64,000 nucleotides of DNA from Hofstenia miamia. Its lineage: Eukaryota > Xenacoelomorpha > Acoela. The DNA lies in the NCBI GenBank assembly GCA_004352715.1, contig SCFE01000100.1, positions 1,190,711 through 1,254,710 on the forward strand, written 5' to 3'. The notes beneath the pieces were generated by a model. The model did not search any database. It had not been told where the DNA came from and saw only the letters and a list, made by a program, of their open reading frames with translations. The position numbers were made by a program, and so were the translations under genes. Below are positions 1-10,844 of the stretch, one piece after another; positions within the stretch are counted from its first letter, which is position 1, and every line of letters begins with the position of its first letter.

Positions 1-229
1 TGTACATGGCAAAGCATAAAGGAGAAAAAGTACTGCTAAATGTGGAGGAAACTGTAGAAACAGAAGCTAAAGGAATACGTAGAAGCACAACCTAAAGGGT
101 CACTACTGGAGGTCACTAAAGATTTAAGGAAGATAAGAACTGAGAGTAAAGGAAAGACGGCATACCAGACTAGTTTGTTATTAATATGTATAGATCAGTT
201 TAAAGTGGAAGATATTGTAATGCCCAGGT

Positions 230-1200
230 CTTTGACACGATTACACAGTGACAGAAGGCATAATTGGACTATAACTATCAAGAGGAGATGGGATAATATG
301 TAACTGGAATTTAGAAATAATAAAATTCATGCCATTATTAACACACCAAAATTGTAATAAAGTGAAATCAGAGTTTAAAGCAGCAGCATTAGAGGTTGTA
401 ATCTTAAGATCATCAGCAACCAATAATGGTAAGCATTCAGTACAAACTTCAGGGAGGTTGTTGATGAAAATAAGTAACTGTAATGGTCCAAGGACAGAAC
501 CTTGTGGAACTCCACTAGTGATTGGTAGTCAATTAGAATGACTACCATTTACATTTACAACTTGAGAACAATCAGATAAATAAGAACTAAGAAGTAATAA
601 TAACTTTTTATCAAAAGGTTAAGATGCTAGTTTGTTTATCAGAGGGAATGAGGCACTTTGTTAAAAGCTTTAATGAAGTGACAATATAATGTAAAAGAAG
701 GTTCACCTGAATCAAATGTATCATAAATTAGATCAAGGAAAATTAGAAATTGACTCATTTTAGAATGTATTTTTATAAACCAAATTGTTTGTAATAAAGG
801 GTATTTTTGAGAATTGGGTGCAAAAATTAAACATAACCTTTTCCAAAATCAAAGCAAGTTTGGAAGTTGACTAATTGGTTTATAGTTTGAGGCCAAGTTA
901 TTTTACCACTTTTTAACAAGGGATAGATGTATGAGTTCTTCCAATAGTCGGGGAACCAACTAGTATTGAGAATATAATTGAACAAATTCAAGATGTAAGG
1001 AGACAAAGGAACAGCAAATTGACATAAAACACTTGATGGTAGGTCGTCAGGTCCACATCCAACACTTTTTACTTCATGTAATTCTAAGTCTGGAAAACTC
1101 AAAACAGCAAGCTTGAAAATGGATACAAAATATTTGTTGAACAAGTTAGCAATGTGAAGATCACTGGAGGCGACAACATCCTTCCAATACATAGGCTTAG
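230..1200 (-). pseudogene. LINE reverse transcriptase, broken
   Basis: Copies LINE RNA into DNA at a nicked target in intact relatives. Minus-strand pieces in order: about 1192-830 holds NLFNKYF, then GPDDLPSSVL and FPDYWKNSYIYPLLKSGK, the N-terminal RT region before the fingers. About 540-420 holds SGVPQGSVLGPL followed by LIFINNLP, the classic LINE RT block. About 420-240 holds ADDLKI, the remains of the catalytic [YF]ADD box, and then LQFWCVNNGMNF, the usual W...N.M.....K block. The region 830-560 is too decayed to read continuously. No intact frame links the blocks. Confidence 0.82.
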
Positions 1201-1499
1201 GAATGACTGGTGTGTCAAATAATCTAATGAGTTAAAAGCATGAGCTTATTGACGAGGTATCAGCAACATTGTCAAAAAGTAACTTTATCAAGTTCTGTGG
1301 ATTGAAACAAGTCTTTTATTGTATTTAAGAGAGAACAACAGTTGGCTAAAGAAGAAGAGCATTGGAATTTTCGTCATTTTGAGGAACTAATATTATATAG
1401 GTGAACAGTATGTCAAGAAAAATATGATGGCAGAATATATCTTTTCTTCCGTTTGTGGGGAGTAAATTGTGCAATCAAGGAGAATAATTCATTGTACCA
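1201..1499 (-). other. Decayed spacer within the LINE
   Basis: Between the endonuclease and RT blocks. A linker is expected here in this LINE class; I see no readable motif. Confidence 0.5.
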
Positions 1500-2330
1500 A
1501 TACTTTACATAACCTTGTGAAAAGTAAAAAGAAAAAAGTGATTTTCCAAGTGTGAGGGTAAAATGTGTTTCCTGAACTGAAAAATAGGAAAAATTTCTAT
1601 GGTTACCTTTAAAATTCGGGATGAAATTTGCATCCAATTGTAGAAAATCAAACTCTTGGGAGAACCATAAAATATCATGATCAGAGAAAGAATTTGAAGG
1701 GGAAACAATATCACAAACAACAAGTTTGGAATTAAAAAGACTAGATCCAGAATATTTTCATAAGAGTGAGTAGGAAAGTCAATCAAATGTTCACACAGAT
1801 TGTCTAGCAAATGATCAATGATGGATCATCAAATTGATGAGGAGAACTATGAGAAACCCAATCAACATCAGGAAGGTTAAAATCTCTAAAAACATGCTTT
1901 ATAAAGTTATAAGGAAAAATTGAATGACTAAAGCAGAAAGAGCATCCAAAGATTTAAGCAAAGTCAAGAACCTGATTATGTTTTCTTGAAAAGGTCGAAA
2001 GCTGCTACAATAAGACAGAATATAGACACAAAGTAATAGAACTGCATGTTGTTTAAGGTCAATGATAGTACCACAGATGAAATCAATGTGTGAGTCAAAA
2101 GGAATCTGATAGTAAGAAAGTTCAGAACTGACAAAAATAATGCAAACACCATGATCAAAAAAGGAAGATCTGTCACATCTAGCTTCTGAGTAAAATAAAG
2201 GGGAAGGTAAAATTGAACTTTCTATGCTATCATCAAACCAGCTCTCTGTTAGCAAAATGATATTGCTATTGAAATGAGTGATATAAAAAGATAGATCTAA
2301 ATTACATTTGACACTTAACAAGCTCTGACA
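1500..2330 (-). pseudogene. LINE apurinic-type endonuclease, broken
   Basis: The N-terminal endonuclease that nicks the target in this LINE class. The minus-strand frame at 2321-1899 carries ILLTESWFDDSI, the block that contains a metal-binding Glu in this family, and a central beta-strand region. The frame at 1810-1505 carries DFPTHSYENILDLVF, the conserved THxxxNxLDLVF-like block near the end of the domain. A piece of the active-site histidine region (SDH) is not readable. The two pieces are in different frames, so at least one frameshift separates them. Confidence 0.72.
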
Positions 2331-2393
2331 ATTAGTGAAGAGAAAATTAAGAGAGCAGGCTTTAGGAATAGGTAGTCATTGAGAAAAACCAAC

Positions 2394-2396
<3 letters not shown>

Positions 2397-2461
<65 letters not shown>
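2397..2461. repeat. (TA)n microsatellite, about 65 bp
   Basis: An almost pure TA dinucleotide run at the upstream end of the LINE. Shorter TA runs occur at 2842-2857, about 20604-20619 and 26594-26612; the last abuts an N gap, which suggests that these runs broke the assembly. Confidence 0.97.
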
Positions 2462-2463
<2 letters not shown>

Positions 2464-2469
2464 CCATGT

Positions 2470-2938
2470 AAAATTTTAGTGGCACCCCAAAATATTGAGC
2501 TTTGATTGGTAATAATTTTAACACATTACATCATTACATACTTATCAAAAGTACTCACAAAGCTATATCAGCATAGGGAATCGTGATTATTCAAGATAAA
2601 ATTTCAACTCAATATATTTCTTATTTTGCTTATCTGTGGCTTGGTATGATTAGGAAAAATTTCTTTTTGTAGTTTGAATTTTTTCTTTTATAAGAATGCT
2701 TTTCTTCCGTATAGTATACATTACCATCAATCATTCTCATAGAAGTATTTATTCTCTAATATCACTGGTGGAAAAAACTAAAATAGTTGCATTAAAAGCA
2801 AGGGTAAATCAATAAAGCAGATTGCAAATGATATGCATTATATATATATATATATATTATAATAAAGTATTTACATCAATACTGCCATACTCCAACTTTT
2901 TCTTGTTCTTTGGAATTAACCTGCACCTTTCAAGATCA
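2470..2938. other. No gene seen; possible remains of the 5' LTR of element A
   Basis: AT-rich sequence with a short TA run at 2842. It ends in ...CA just before a TGGTAACC stretch that resembles the primer-binding sites of the other elements, so it may be a decayed LTR. No second copy of it is visible to confirm this. Confidence 0.25.
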
Positions 2939-2956
2939 TGGTAACCACAAGCTGTC
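2939..2956 (+). promoter_or_regulatory. Possible primer-binding site of element A
   Basis: TGGTAACCACAAGC resembles the TGGTGACC starts found directly after three LTRs in this window (44231, 30112, and 56507 on the minus strand). One base differs in the first eight. Weak, because the LTR before it is not confirmed. Confidence 0.25.
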
Positions 2957-3380
2957 CCCTACATTACCCTTGTTTATTCTCTTATAATTGGAAGTATTTT
3001 TCTGAAAATCTTCAACTGAAATACCACATTCATTTTCCAACCTCAAATCTGAAATGAAAGATCAACTGATTAAGATGATCATGGAATTCTCTGAAAAATT
3101 ATAGAAAAAAAAAGACATACTAGCTCCATTAAGCCCAATCTCCCCGAAACATAGTAGAGATAATGCTCTTTAAAACATGGAAAATAAAATAGACTGACAA
3201 AACATGTGTTTGATGCAATGTGTGATTTACAATCAATGCTCTATAAGTAAATGAAAAAACTTAGAAACTATACTAACACTAGCATCCAGAACCTCCAACT
3301 CTCTTAAAACAAATGATACTCCTGCTCAGAGAAACTTTTCACGTCCCTCTTCACAAGTTCAACCATTAAAATAGAAAACC

Positions 3381-4330
3381 TTGCCTGATTTTACACCACT
3401 GAGAAAGCATCACATCTCTCAAGTTAACAATGATGCTACTTCACACCAGGCACTCAAGACTAGAATTGCCAAAAGGAAGTCTATGTTGACAAAAACTCCC
3501 ATGACAACAGATATTAAACTACCTAAGATGCCACTGTATATCACAGTCACAGTCACTGGAACTTTACAAACTTTCACCAAGTGGCTTATCATTTTTGAAA
3601 TTTATATTGCACTACAATGTGGCACAAAAGAGAACAGCTGTGCCCAATTGTCTCTTTGCCTCAAGAATAAAGCTTTCATTGTATATATGAGCCTCAACAC
3701 TGCATATAAAACTGACTAAAATTTGCTAATAAAAGCCTTGAATAAGCACTTCAATAATGAAAACACTTGAAAGCCATATTAGATGCTTCTTTATATCACT
3801 AAAATGAAAGATGTCAAAGACATCCCTGATTACATCTTAAAAGTTGATGTCTATTAAAATTATCTTGTGAAGAAGGTAGACACTATAAACAAAATTTACA
3901 CTTACTCATACATGCAGGCATGTTGCCCCAATTTAAAAAATGCTTTGAAAATAAGTGTGAAATTGAAAATTTATTACACACTCTTATCAATATATGCATC
4001 AATATCTAACTCAGTCTTGAATACAACTTATGAGTCCAAAGAGAACTGTTTCACAACATCTAAACTGCTCTTTTCTAGTAATCAATAAATGAAAAATCCA
4101 AACATTGAATCTGAACTTAGATAATCAGTTGTCCAGAACAGAATATGCTGTAAAAATGTGGTCAACAGGGAAGCACCACTGAATGCTGTCAAACTGTTAT
4201 CTATGCAAAGTGCAAAGATGGCTTCTATCCCACTGAAGATACTGAAGCTATACTTAAAGAAAATGACGAAAATCTAAGTAAGCAAGGGCACTGTTCCAAA
4301 TGGCAACTTCTTTGTCATCACAGATTTAAA
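3381..4330 (+). pseudogene. Element A gag, broken
   Basis: The structural (capsid/nucleocapsid) gene of the retrotransposon. The 3381-3719 frame has a TFTKWLIIFEIYIAL block followed by a LCLKNKAFIVYMSL block, the pattern of a gypsy capsid N-terminal region and like NEWLQIFEMCMKAS in the middle element at about 55400. Around 4190-4290 a KDGFYPTEDTEA stretch matches the acidic tail after the zinc knuckle in the outer element (DNEGFYTNTDDDD). The zinc knuckle itself is destroyed. Several stops and frameshifts are present. Confidence 0.6.
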
Positions 4331-4333
4331 TGA

Positions 4334-4558
4334 ATGCAATCTAATACTAGTCACCATCAACAGTGTTCACCTAAATGCTACAGTGGATACAATATCGCAA
4401 TAACAATAATCTCTTATGCATGTACTAATGAAATAGGATGGACACACAATGACATGGAGAACTATTATTCAAATCTAGCTAACACTCCTGGTGATTACAT
4501 TAATTTCAAGGGAGTTATTAAGGATGTACCCATCTCAATACAATATGTCAAATTTTAA
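4334..4558 (+). pseudogene. Element A protease remnant
   Basis: Retropepsin-like aspartic protease that would cut the gag-pol product. ISYACTNEIGWTHNDMENYY and then FKGVIKDVPISIQY align block by block with the outer element's protease (TCANSIGITHKDL ... GYIKNVKILIKC at 31840-31980). The catalytic D[TS]G box upstream is lost here. Position between gag and RT fits. Confidence 0.6.
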
Positions 4559-5097
4559 CAATACATTCACATTATGAATACTCACAACAATGCTCTCCCC
4601 TATAAAATGATGGTTAAGGGAGTTTTTATCAAAAAACAATTGCTTAATAGACTTTCATATGAAAATGCTCACTGTCAAAGAGGATGACCACATCTGTGTT
4701 TCTCTAGCAACACAATCTGGAACATCTCACTAATAAAAAACTTAGGCATTGATTGAACCATATCATTAATTAATTAAAATAATGTTGAGGAAAAATTCTT
4801 AGTGGCAAATTTTTGATACAAAATCAATATTAAATCAACTCCAAGAAAACAATCCTACTAAACAATGCTTGTACAGTTTGAGATGGTTTGGTAATCACTG
4901 CTATTTTGAACAAAAGCAACAAATTCATTATTGTAAAACCAAATCAACTGACAATAATTGGTATACTGTTTTAAAATGTCGTCAAGAAAACCAAAGAACT
5001 GTTATACTATGTTGAAAAATCATCTCTCATTTTCAGTAAAAACAATATCCTGTTTCTATAAAAAGAAACTCATCCACTCTTAAGTGCAAAAGACATT
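4559..5097 (+). other. Decayed gag-pol spacer of element A
   Basis: Lies between the protease remnant and the start of RT homology. I see no readable conserved block, only short plus-strand fragments. Confidence 0.45.
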
Positions 5098-5851
5098 ACA
5101 ACATCAATAATGTGCTACAAAGCAATTCATAGATCTTCAATAATGGTGAGATAAGTGTTGTTAAAGCTATCAGAGTACAACACAAGTTCAGATAAACTGA
5201 TTCATCACCATTGTCACAGAGTATCTCAACATCTCCAGGATAATATGCTCATATGTTCACTGAATTATTAAACAATAGAATTATTAGAAAAAGGAAAAGC
5301 CATTACACTTCTCTAGGTGTTTTTATCAAACCATGAGATAAACATTCATTATGTATATCTTTAGAATGCTAAATGATATCACTAAAAAGACGCATATCTG
5401 CTCTGTTACATTGTTGATGTTCTGCACAGTGACATTCAGTTCAAGGTCTTTTAACTATCAACATATGGAATTATTGGCAAGTATCTATGTGAGAATCTGA
5501 TATTGAAAAAACAGCTTCTATAACACCTGATGGCCTTTTGAAATGGTTATACATTGTGTTCAGTCACTGTAGCACCCCAGCTACATTCCAGCATTATGCT
5601 ATGAAAATCTTACTTTGAAATAAATAGCAATTGGAACCCAGCATTGCAGCTTACATTGAAACATCCTGAAAGCCATCAACACCATAGAGGAACACTACCA
5701 AAAACTAAACAGAATACACCAGTTGCTCTATAAATCTAGACTCTAACTACAACAATATTTGGTAGTCACTATATACTAGATACTGATGCTAGTACTGTCA
5801 CAATTGGCTCAACACTCAGCCAAATCCAAGATGGAGAAGAAAAAGCCATCC
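5098..5851 (+). pseudogene. Element A reverse transcriptase and start of RNase H (copy 1)
   Basis: RT homology begins near 5130 (a block like REISIGQEVGEKHK of the inner element) and continues with ELLNNRIIRKRKSHYTSLGVF. At 5505-5610 it has KTASITPDGLLKWLYIVFSH followed by STPATFQHYAMK, the RT palm region before the catalytic YxDD. The YxDD area reads AYIET in this copy because bases are missing, while the next copy at 7400 reads AYIDNIL. The segment then starts RNase H (DTDASTVTIGSTLSQIQ) and stops at the N gap. The region is dead: the LTLDL..AYWQV block is unreadable and stops are frequent. Confidence 0.72.
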
Positions 5852-6551
5852 NNNNNNNNNNNNNNNNNNNNNNNNNNNNNNNNNNNNNNNNNNNNNNNNN
5901 NNNNNNNNNNNNNNNNNNNNNNNNNNNNNNNNNNNNNNNNNNNNNNNNNNNNNNNNNNNNNNNNNNNNNNNNNNNNNNNNNNNNNNNNNNNNNNNNNNNN
6001 NNNNNNNNNNNNNNNNNNNNNNNNNNNNNNNNNNNNNNNNNNNNNNNNNNNNNNNNNNNNNNNNNNNNNNNNNNNNNNNNNNNNNNNNNNNNNNNNNNNN
6101 NNNNNNNNNNNNNNNNNNNNNNNNNNNNNNNNNNNNNNNNNNNNNNNNNNNNNNNNNNNNNNNNNNNNNNNNNNNNNNNNNNNNNNNNNNNNNNNNNNNN
6201 NNNNNNNNNNNNNNNNNNNNNNNNNNNNNNNNNNNNNNNNNNNNNNNNNNNNNNNNNNNNNNNNNNNNNNNNNNNNNNNNNNNNNNNNNNNNNNNNNNNN
6301 NNNNNNNNNNNNNNNNNNNNNNNNNNNNNNNNNNNNNNNNNNNNNNNNNNNNNNNNNNNNNNNNNNNNNNNNNNNNNNNNNNNNNNNNNNNNNNNNNNNN
6401 NNNNNNNNNNNNNNNNNNNNNNNNNNNNNNNNNNNNNNNNNNNNNNNNNNNNNNNNNNNNNNNNNNNNNNNNNNNNNNNNNNNNNNNNNNNNNNNNNNNN
6501 NNNNNNNNNNNNNNNNNNNNNNNNNNNNNNNNNNNNNNNNNNNNNNNNNNN
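5852..6551. other. Assembly gap (700 N)
   Basis: Unsequenced. The sequence after 6846 repeats that before the gap, so its real size and content are uncertain. Confidence 0.95.
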
Positions 6552-6755
6552 GATGCTAATTGCTGGAAGTGTGAAGCGAAGGGATGCTACAAGTCGTACA
6601 AGAGCAAAGGTTGGTACTTACAGCATATTAAGACCTGTCACCCCAACCTTTGTAATCGAGCATTGATAGGCAACGAAGGAAGACACCAGGCTTCCGCCAC
6701 CAATCTGGGGGCGTTGGAGGGGCCGGTTGCAGTCCTGCAGGAGTCTAAACTATAA
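6552..6755 (+). CDS. Partial C2H2 zinc-finger reading frame, foreign to element A
   Basis: An open frame entering from the N gap and ending at TAA (6753-6755), 67 codons visible. It contains KCEAKGCYKSYKSKGWYLQH and then IKTCH, which fits a C2H2 finger (C-x4-C-x12-H-x4-H). It could be the last part of a host zinc-finger gene, or the N-terminal finger of another mobile element. Base composition (about half G+C, several CpG) differs sharply from the AT-rich, CpG-poor neighbours. It lies between two copies of element A sequence, so it may have been misplaced by the assembler. No start codon or other domain is visible. Confidence 0.45.
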   Translation, partial: DANCWKCEAKGCYKSYKSKGWYLQHIKTCHPNLCNRALIGNEGRHQASATNLGALEGPVAVLQESKL

Positions 6756-6845
6756 AGCTCTTTGTTACTCGATTCCTAGGACTTCATGACCAGAACTGGT
6801 CGGTACCATCCAGTTCTAAATTTAGGACTGTGTTTGGGAGCCCCC
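6756..6845. other. GC-richer tail of the foreign segment
   Basis: Continues the unusual composition of the zinc-finger fragment up to the point where element A sequence restarts at 6846. It looks like 3' flanking sequence; no feature was recognised. Confidence 0.4.
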
Positions 6846-8249
6846 ACAACATCAATAATGTGCTACAAAGCAATTCATAGATCTTCAATAATGGTGAGAT
6901 AAGTGTTGTTAAAGCTATCAGAGTACAACACAAGTTCAGATAAACTGATTCATCACCATTGTCACAGAGTATCTCAACATCTCCAGGATAATATGCTCAT
7001 ATGTTCACTGAATTATTAAACAATAGAATTATTAGAAAAAGGAAAAGCCATTACACTTCTCTAGGTGTTTTTATCAAACCATGAGATAAACATTCATTAT
7101 GTATATCTTTAGAATGCTAAATGATATCACTAAAAAGACGCATATCTGCTCTGTTACATTGTTGATGTTCTGCACAGTGACATTCAGTTCAAGGTCTTTT
7201 AACTATCAACATATGGAAAGGTTATTGGCAAGTATCTATGTGAGAATCTGATATTGAAAAAACAGCTTCTATAACACCTGATGGCCTTTTGAAATGGTTA
7301 TACATTGTGTTCAGTCACTGTAGCACCCCAGCTACATTCCAGCATTGTGCTATGAAAATCTTACTTTGAAATAAATAGCAATTGGAACCCAGCATTGCAG
7401 CTTACATTGATAACATCCTGAAAGCCATCAACATCATAGAGGAACACTGCCAAAAACTAAACAGAATACACCAGTTGCTCTATAAATCTAGACTCTAACT
7501 ACAACAATATTTGGTAGTCACTATATACTAGATACTGATGCTAGTACTGTCACAATTGGCTCAACACTCAGCCAAATCCAAGATGGAGAAGAAAAAGCCA
7601 TCCTTTGCTTCTCTACTAAAGTGTGAGCTTGCAGAAAGAACTACTGTGCCTCCAAACTGGAAATGTTAACCTTAATCAAATTGCTAAAAATATGTCAATT
7701 CAACTCTTCTTAATTGGGGAAAGCAGCTTCACTGTACAAACTGATAATGCTAGTTTATGCTGGCTAAGGAAATACCACAGTGATCACTTCACAGAATTGC
7801 AAAACAATGACATTGTTTTTCACCAAATCTTTTCTAAAATCAAAAACAAAGACAAGTTAATTGATTTGATGGCCATGCATTATTAAAAAAACCCAAGTGG
7901 CAACTTACCAAAAGCTGGTATCCTCTACATTGCATTGAAAAATTCCAGCAGACTTGCTTTACCAGAATATTACAAAAGAGACATCATTAAAAATTTCTTG
8001 AACATGCCATCCTAGTGTCTACCAAACTGAAATCATGATCCAAAAATATTTTGTTACCATGTATCTAAGGAAAATTATAGAAGACATTGTAAATGATTGT
8101 CAAACCTGCATACTTTGTAATAAAGATTGCTGTCCAAAACAACACATTAATTGGAGAAAATAACATCTGAACACTTCAAGCAAATCATTAATATAGACAT
8201 TTGAACAATATCTAAAAATCAGGATGCTTACTCACACCTACTAATACTT
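6846..8249 (+). repeat. Element A RT/RNase H/integrase, duplicate copy 2
   Basis: Repeats 5098-5851 almost base for base and continues into RNase H and the integrase N-terminus. It keeps bases that copies 1 and 3 have lost: at about 7405 it reads AYIDNILKAINIIEEHCQKL, restoring the RT catalytic box region (YIDN, degenerate from YIDD). RNase H pieces are DTDASTVTIG, SKLEMLTL and TVQTDNASLCWL (about 7530-7760). The integrase zinc region (CQTCILCN-like, about 8100) follows. It ends at a single N (8250) after which copy 3 restarts mid-RT. It is probably the other haplotype of the same locus. Confidence 0.8.
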
Positions 8250-8250
8250 N

Positions 8251-9568
8251 TTCATCACCATTGTCACAGAGTATCTCAACATCTCCAGGATAATATGCTC
8301 ATATGTTCACTGAATTATTAAACAATAGAATTATTAGAAAAAGGAAAAGCCATTACACTTCTCTAGGTGTTTTTATCAAACCATGAGATAAACATTCATT
8401 ATGTATATCTTTAGAATGCTAAATGATATCACTAAAAAGACGCATATCTGCTCTGTTACATTGTTGATGTTCTGCACAGTGACATTCAGTTCAAGGTCTT
8501 TTAACTATCAACATATGGAAAGATTGGCAAGTATCTATGTGAGAATCTGATATTGAAAAAACAGCTTCTATAACACCTGATGGCCTTTTGAAATGGTTAT
8601 ACATTGTGTTCAGTCACTGTAGCACCCCAGCTACATTCCAGCATTATGCTATGAAAATCTTACTTTGAAATAAATAGCAATTGGAACCCAGCATTGCAGC
8701 TTACATTGAAACATCCTGAAAGCCATCAACACCATAGAGGAACACTACCAAAAACTAAACAGAATACACCAGTTGCTCTATAAATCTAGACTCTAACTAC
8801 AACAATATTTGGTAGTCACTATATACTAGATACTGATGCTAGTACTGTCACAATTGGCTCAACACTCAGCCAAATCCAAGATGGAGAAGAAAAAGCCATC
8901 CTTTGCTTCTCTACTAAAGTGTGAGCTTGCAGAAAGAACTACTGTGCCTCCAAACTGGAAATGTTAACCTTAATCAAATTGCTAAAAATATGTCAATTCA
9001 ACTCTTCTTAATTGGGGAAAGCAGCTTCACTGTACAAACTGATAATGCTAGTTTATGCTGGCTAAGGAAATACCACAGTGATCACTTCACAGAATTGCAA
9101 AACAATGACATTGTTTTTCACCAAATCTTTTCTAAAATCAAAAACAAAGACAAGTTAATTGATTTGATGGCCATGCATTATTAAAAAAACCCAAGTGGCA
9201 ACTTACCAAAAGCTGGTATCCTCTACATTGCATTGAAAAATTCCAGCAGACTTGCTTTACCAGAATATTACAAAAGAGACATCATTAAAAATTTCTTGAA
9301 CATGCCATCCTAGTGTCTACCAAACTGAAATCATGATCCAAAAATATTTTGTTACCATGTATTTAAGGAAAATTATAGAAGACATTGTAAATGATTGTCA
9401 AACCTGCATACTTTGTAATAAAGATTGCTGTCCAGAACAACACATTAATTGGAGAAAATAACATCTGAACACTTCAACCAAATCATTAATATAGACATTT
9501 GAACAATATCTAAAAATCAGGATGCTTACTCACACCTACTAATACTTATTGCCAATTTACTAAATATG
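8251..9568 (+). repeat. Element A RT/RNase H/integrase, duplicate copy 3
   Basis: Repeats copy 2 from its position about 6947 onward and then continues uniquely into the rest of integrase. It shares copy 1's missing bases at the YxDD box (about 8705). The 87-codon frames at 7623-7886 and 8921-9184 are identical between copies 2 and 3. This is the copy that connects to the downstream element. Confidence 0.8.
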
Positions 9569-10230
9569 CAAAAATGACAGCAGTACAAAATATTAAAGCC
9601 TCTACTATAGCAAAAGTAGTGAGAAATAATTGGTTTTGTGTATTTGGCCCTATGGAAACACTCATCTCTGATCAAGCGAAACAATTCAACTGCAAGCTGT
9701 TTCAAGAGCTGGAAGAAACACCCATACTGCTACTCACCATCCTCAAGCTAAGGGTTGAGTTGAACATCTAAGCAGACCCTTACTCAAACTACTATGAACT
9801 ACTCTCAATAACATCAGAGGAAAAGATTCACAAGAAGCGTTACCTATTATAGAATCCTTCTAAACACCTAAACACACGCTAAAACTAAGCTAACCCTGTA
9901 CAAGGCCCTCTTCAGCAACAAAGCTCCTACACCCATCAGCATACTATTCTGAAATTAGGCCTCTGAAATTGATAACAACTACATTGAAAATCTTATAAAA
10001 ACTGAATCACATATATGAAATTATATGTGATAACACTAAAAAAGTCTATTCATCAACAAAACTATTTCAAAAATTTTTATATAGAAAACAACACAAAATC
10101 AGTGAAAAAGTATATTGCTTTCATCCTAGAGTCTTTACCAATGCCAAACAAGTTTTAAAACTAGCTAACAATTGGTTTGGTCCATTAACTATAAAAAAAT
10201 ACTACTGCATAACCATTACATTCTTAACCT
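9200..10230 (+). pseudogene. Element A integrase, broken
   Basis: Would insert the DNA copy into the genome. Visible parts: the zinc region near 9390-9425 (NDCQTCILCN in a broken frame), the core with KMTAVQNIKASTIAKVVRNN and GPMETLISDQAKQFNCKLFQ (9574-9720), matching GPMETIITDKG..FKS of the inner copy and keeping the second catalytic Asp, and near 10130-10200 HPRVFTNAKQVLKLANNWFG, a match to the GPY/F-type C-terminal block (WSGP in the inner copy). Many stops. Confidence 0.7.
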
Positions 10231-10245
10231 GTTAGTTGGTATTGC

Positions 10246-10388
10246 CATCATATTATGTCCAAACATGTTACATTCTGCCAGCAAACAACAAATCATATGA
10301 TGTACAACTGTAACATAGCAGCTCCAGCATCATATGATGACTTACTGTTTGTTAGACTGATCAGCACTACTATTGACATCATATGATG
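10246..10388. repeat. Four copies of a CATCATATGATG palindrome
   Basis: The palindrome occurs at 10246 (one mismatch), 10291, 10328 and 10377, spaced 45, 37 and 49 bases, just after the integrase end. No family association recognised. Confidence 0.7.
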
Positions 10389-10844
10389 TCTACAAAATGC
10401 ATGAAGTCTAGTATTACAAGCATGTGTAGCTAATTCCCAATAATAGTGACTATCTAGAAGCAAAATTATGCTAAATTGGTGACACCATGCATTACAATGC
10501 TCAAGTGAGTGGTGATAATCAACAGGTTAATTCTGGAAAAGAAGTAAACTTCCAAAATCTTAAGCATATAGAACCAACAAACTCAAAAGATAAAAATTTT
10601 TCAAAATGACAACAAAGAAAATTACACTACTCCTAGTCTCACTAAATTCAATAAAAAAAACCAATTAACCTAAAATTTCAAAATGTTTTAAACCCAAAGT
10701 TCCAACTTGAACACAACATAGTTGCTAAATTTAATATTAAAGACTGGGTAATTAACATTCTATCTTTGCCATTAGAAAATGAAACAGACCTTATGGAAAG
10801 CAGAACTACCTCCACAGAAGTCAAGATGCAGATTTCCCACTCAA

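Larger units (their letters stand above)
1..2345 (-). mobile_element. CR1/jockey-type LINE remnant
   Basis: A non-LTR retrotransposon read on the minus strand: endonuclease pieces lie at the right (about 2330-1500) and reverse-transcriptase pieces at the left (about 1200-240), the normal EN-RT order. The left end runs off the window, so the 3' end of the element is not seen. The right end stops near the long TA repeat at 2397. Stops and frameshifts break it into at least five pieces, so it is dead. The class is called from RT and endonuclease motifs; the exact clade (CR1, L2 or jockey) is inferred only. Confidence 0.8.

Noticed and set aside
2315-2524. Frame with an IYIYIY run
   Set aside because: Translation of the TA microsatellite.
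5786-6559. Long reading frames made mostly of X (also at 26520-27447, 28649-29680, 43429-44080, 45072-45674, 62025-63087)
   Set aside because: They are open only because the N gaps contain no stops; the real flanking residues are few.
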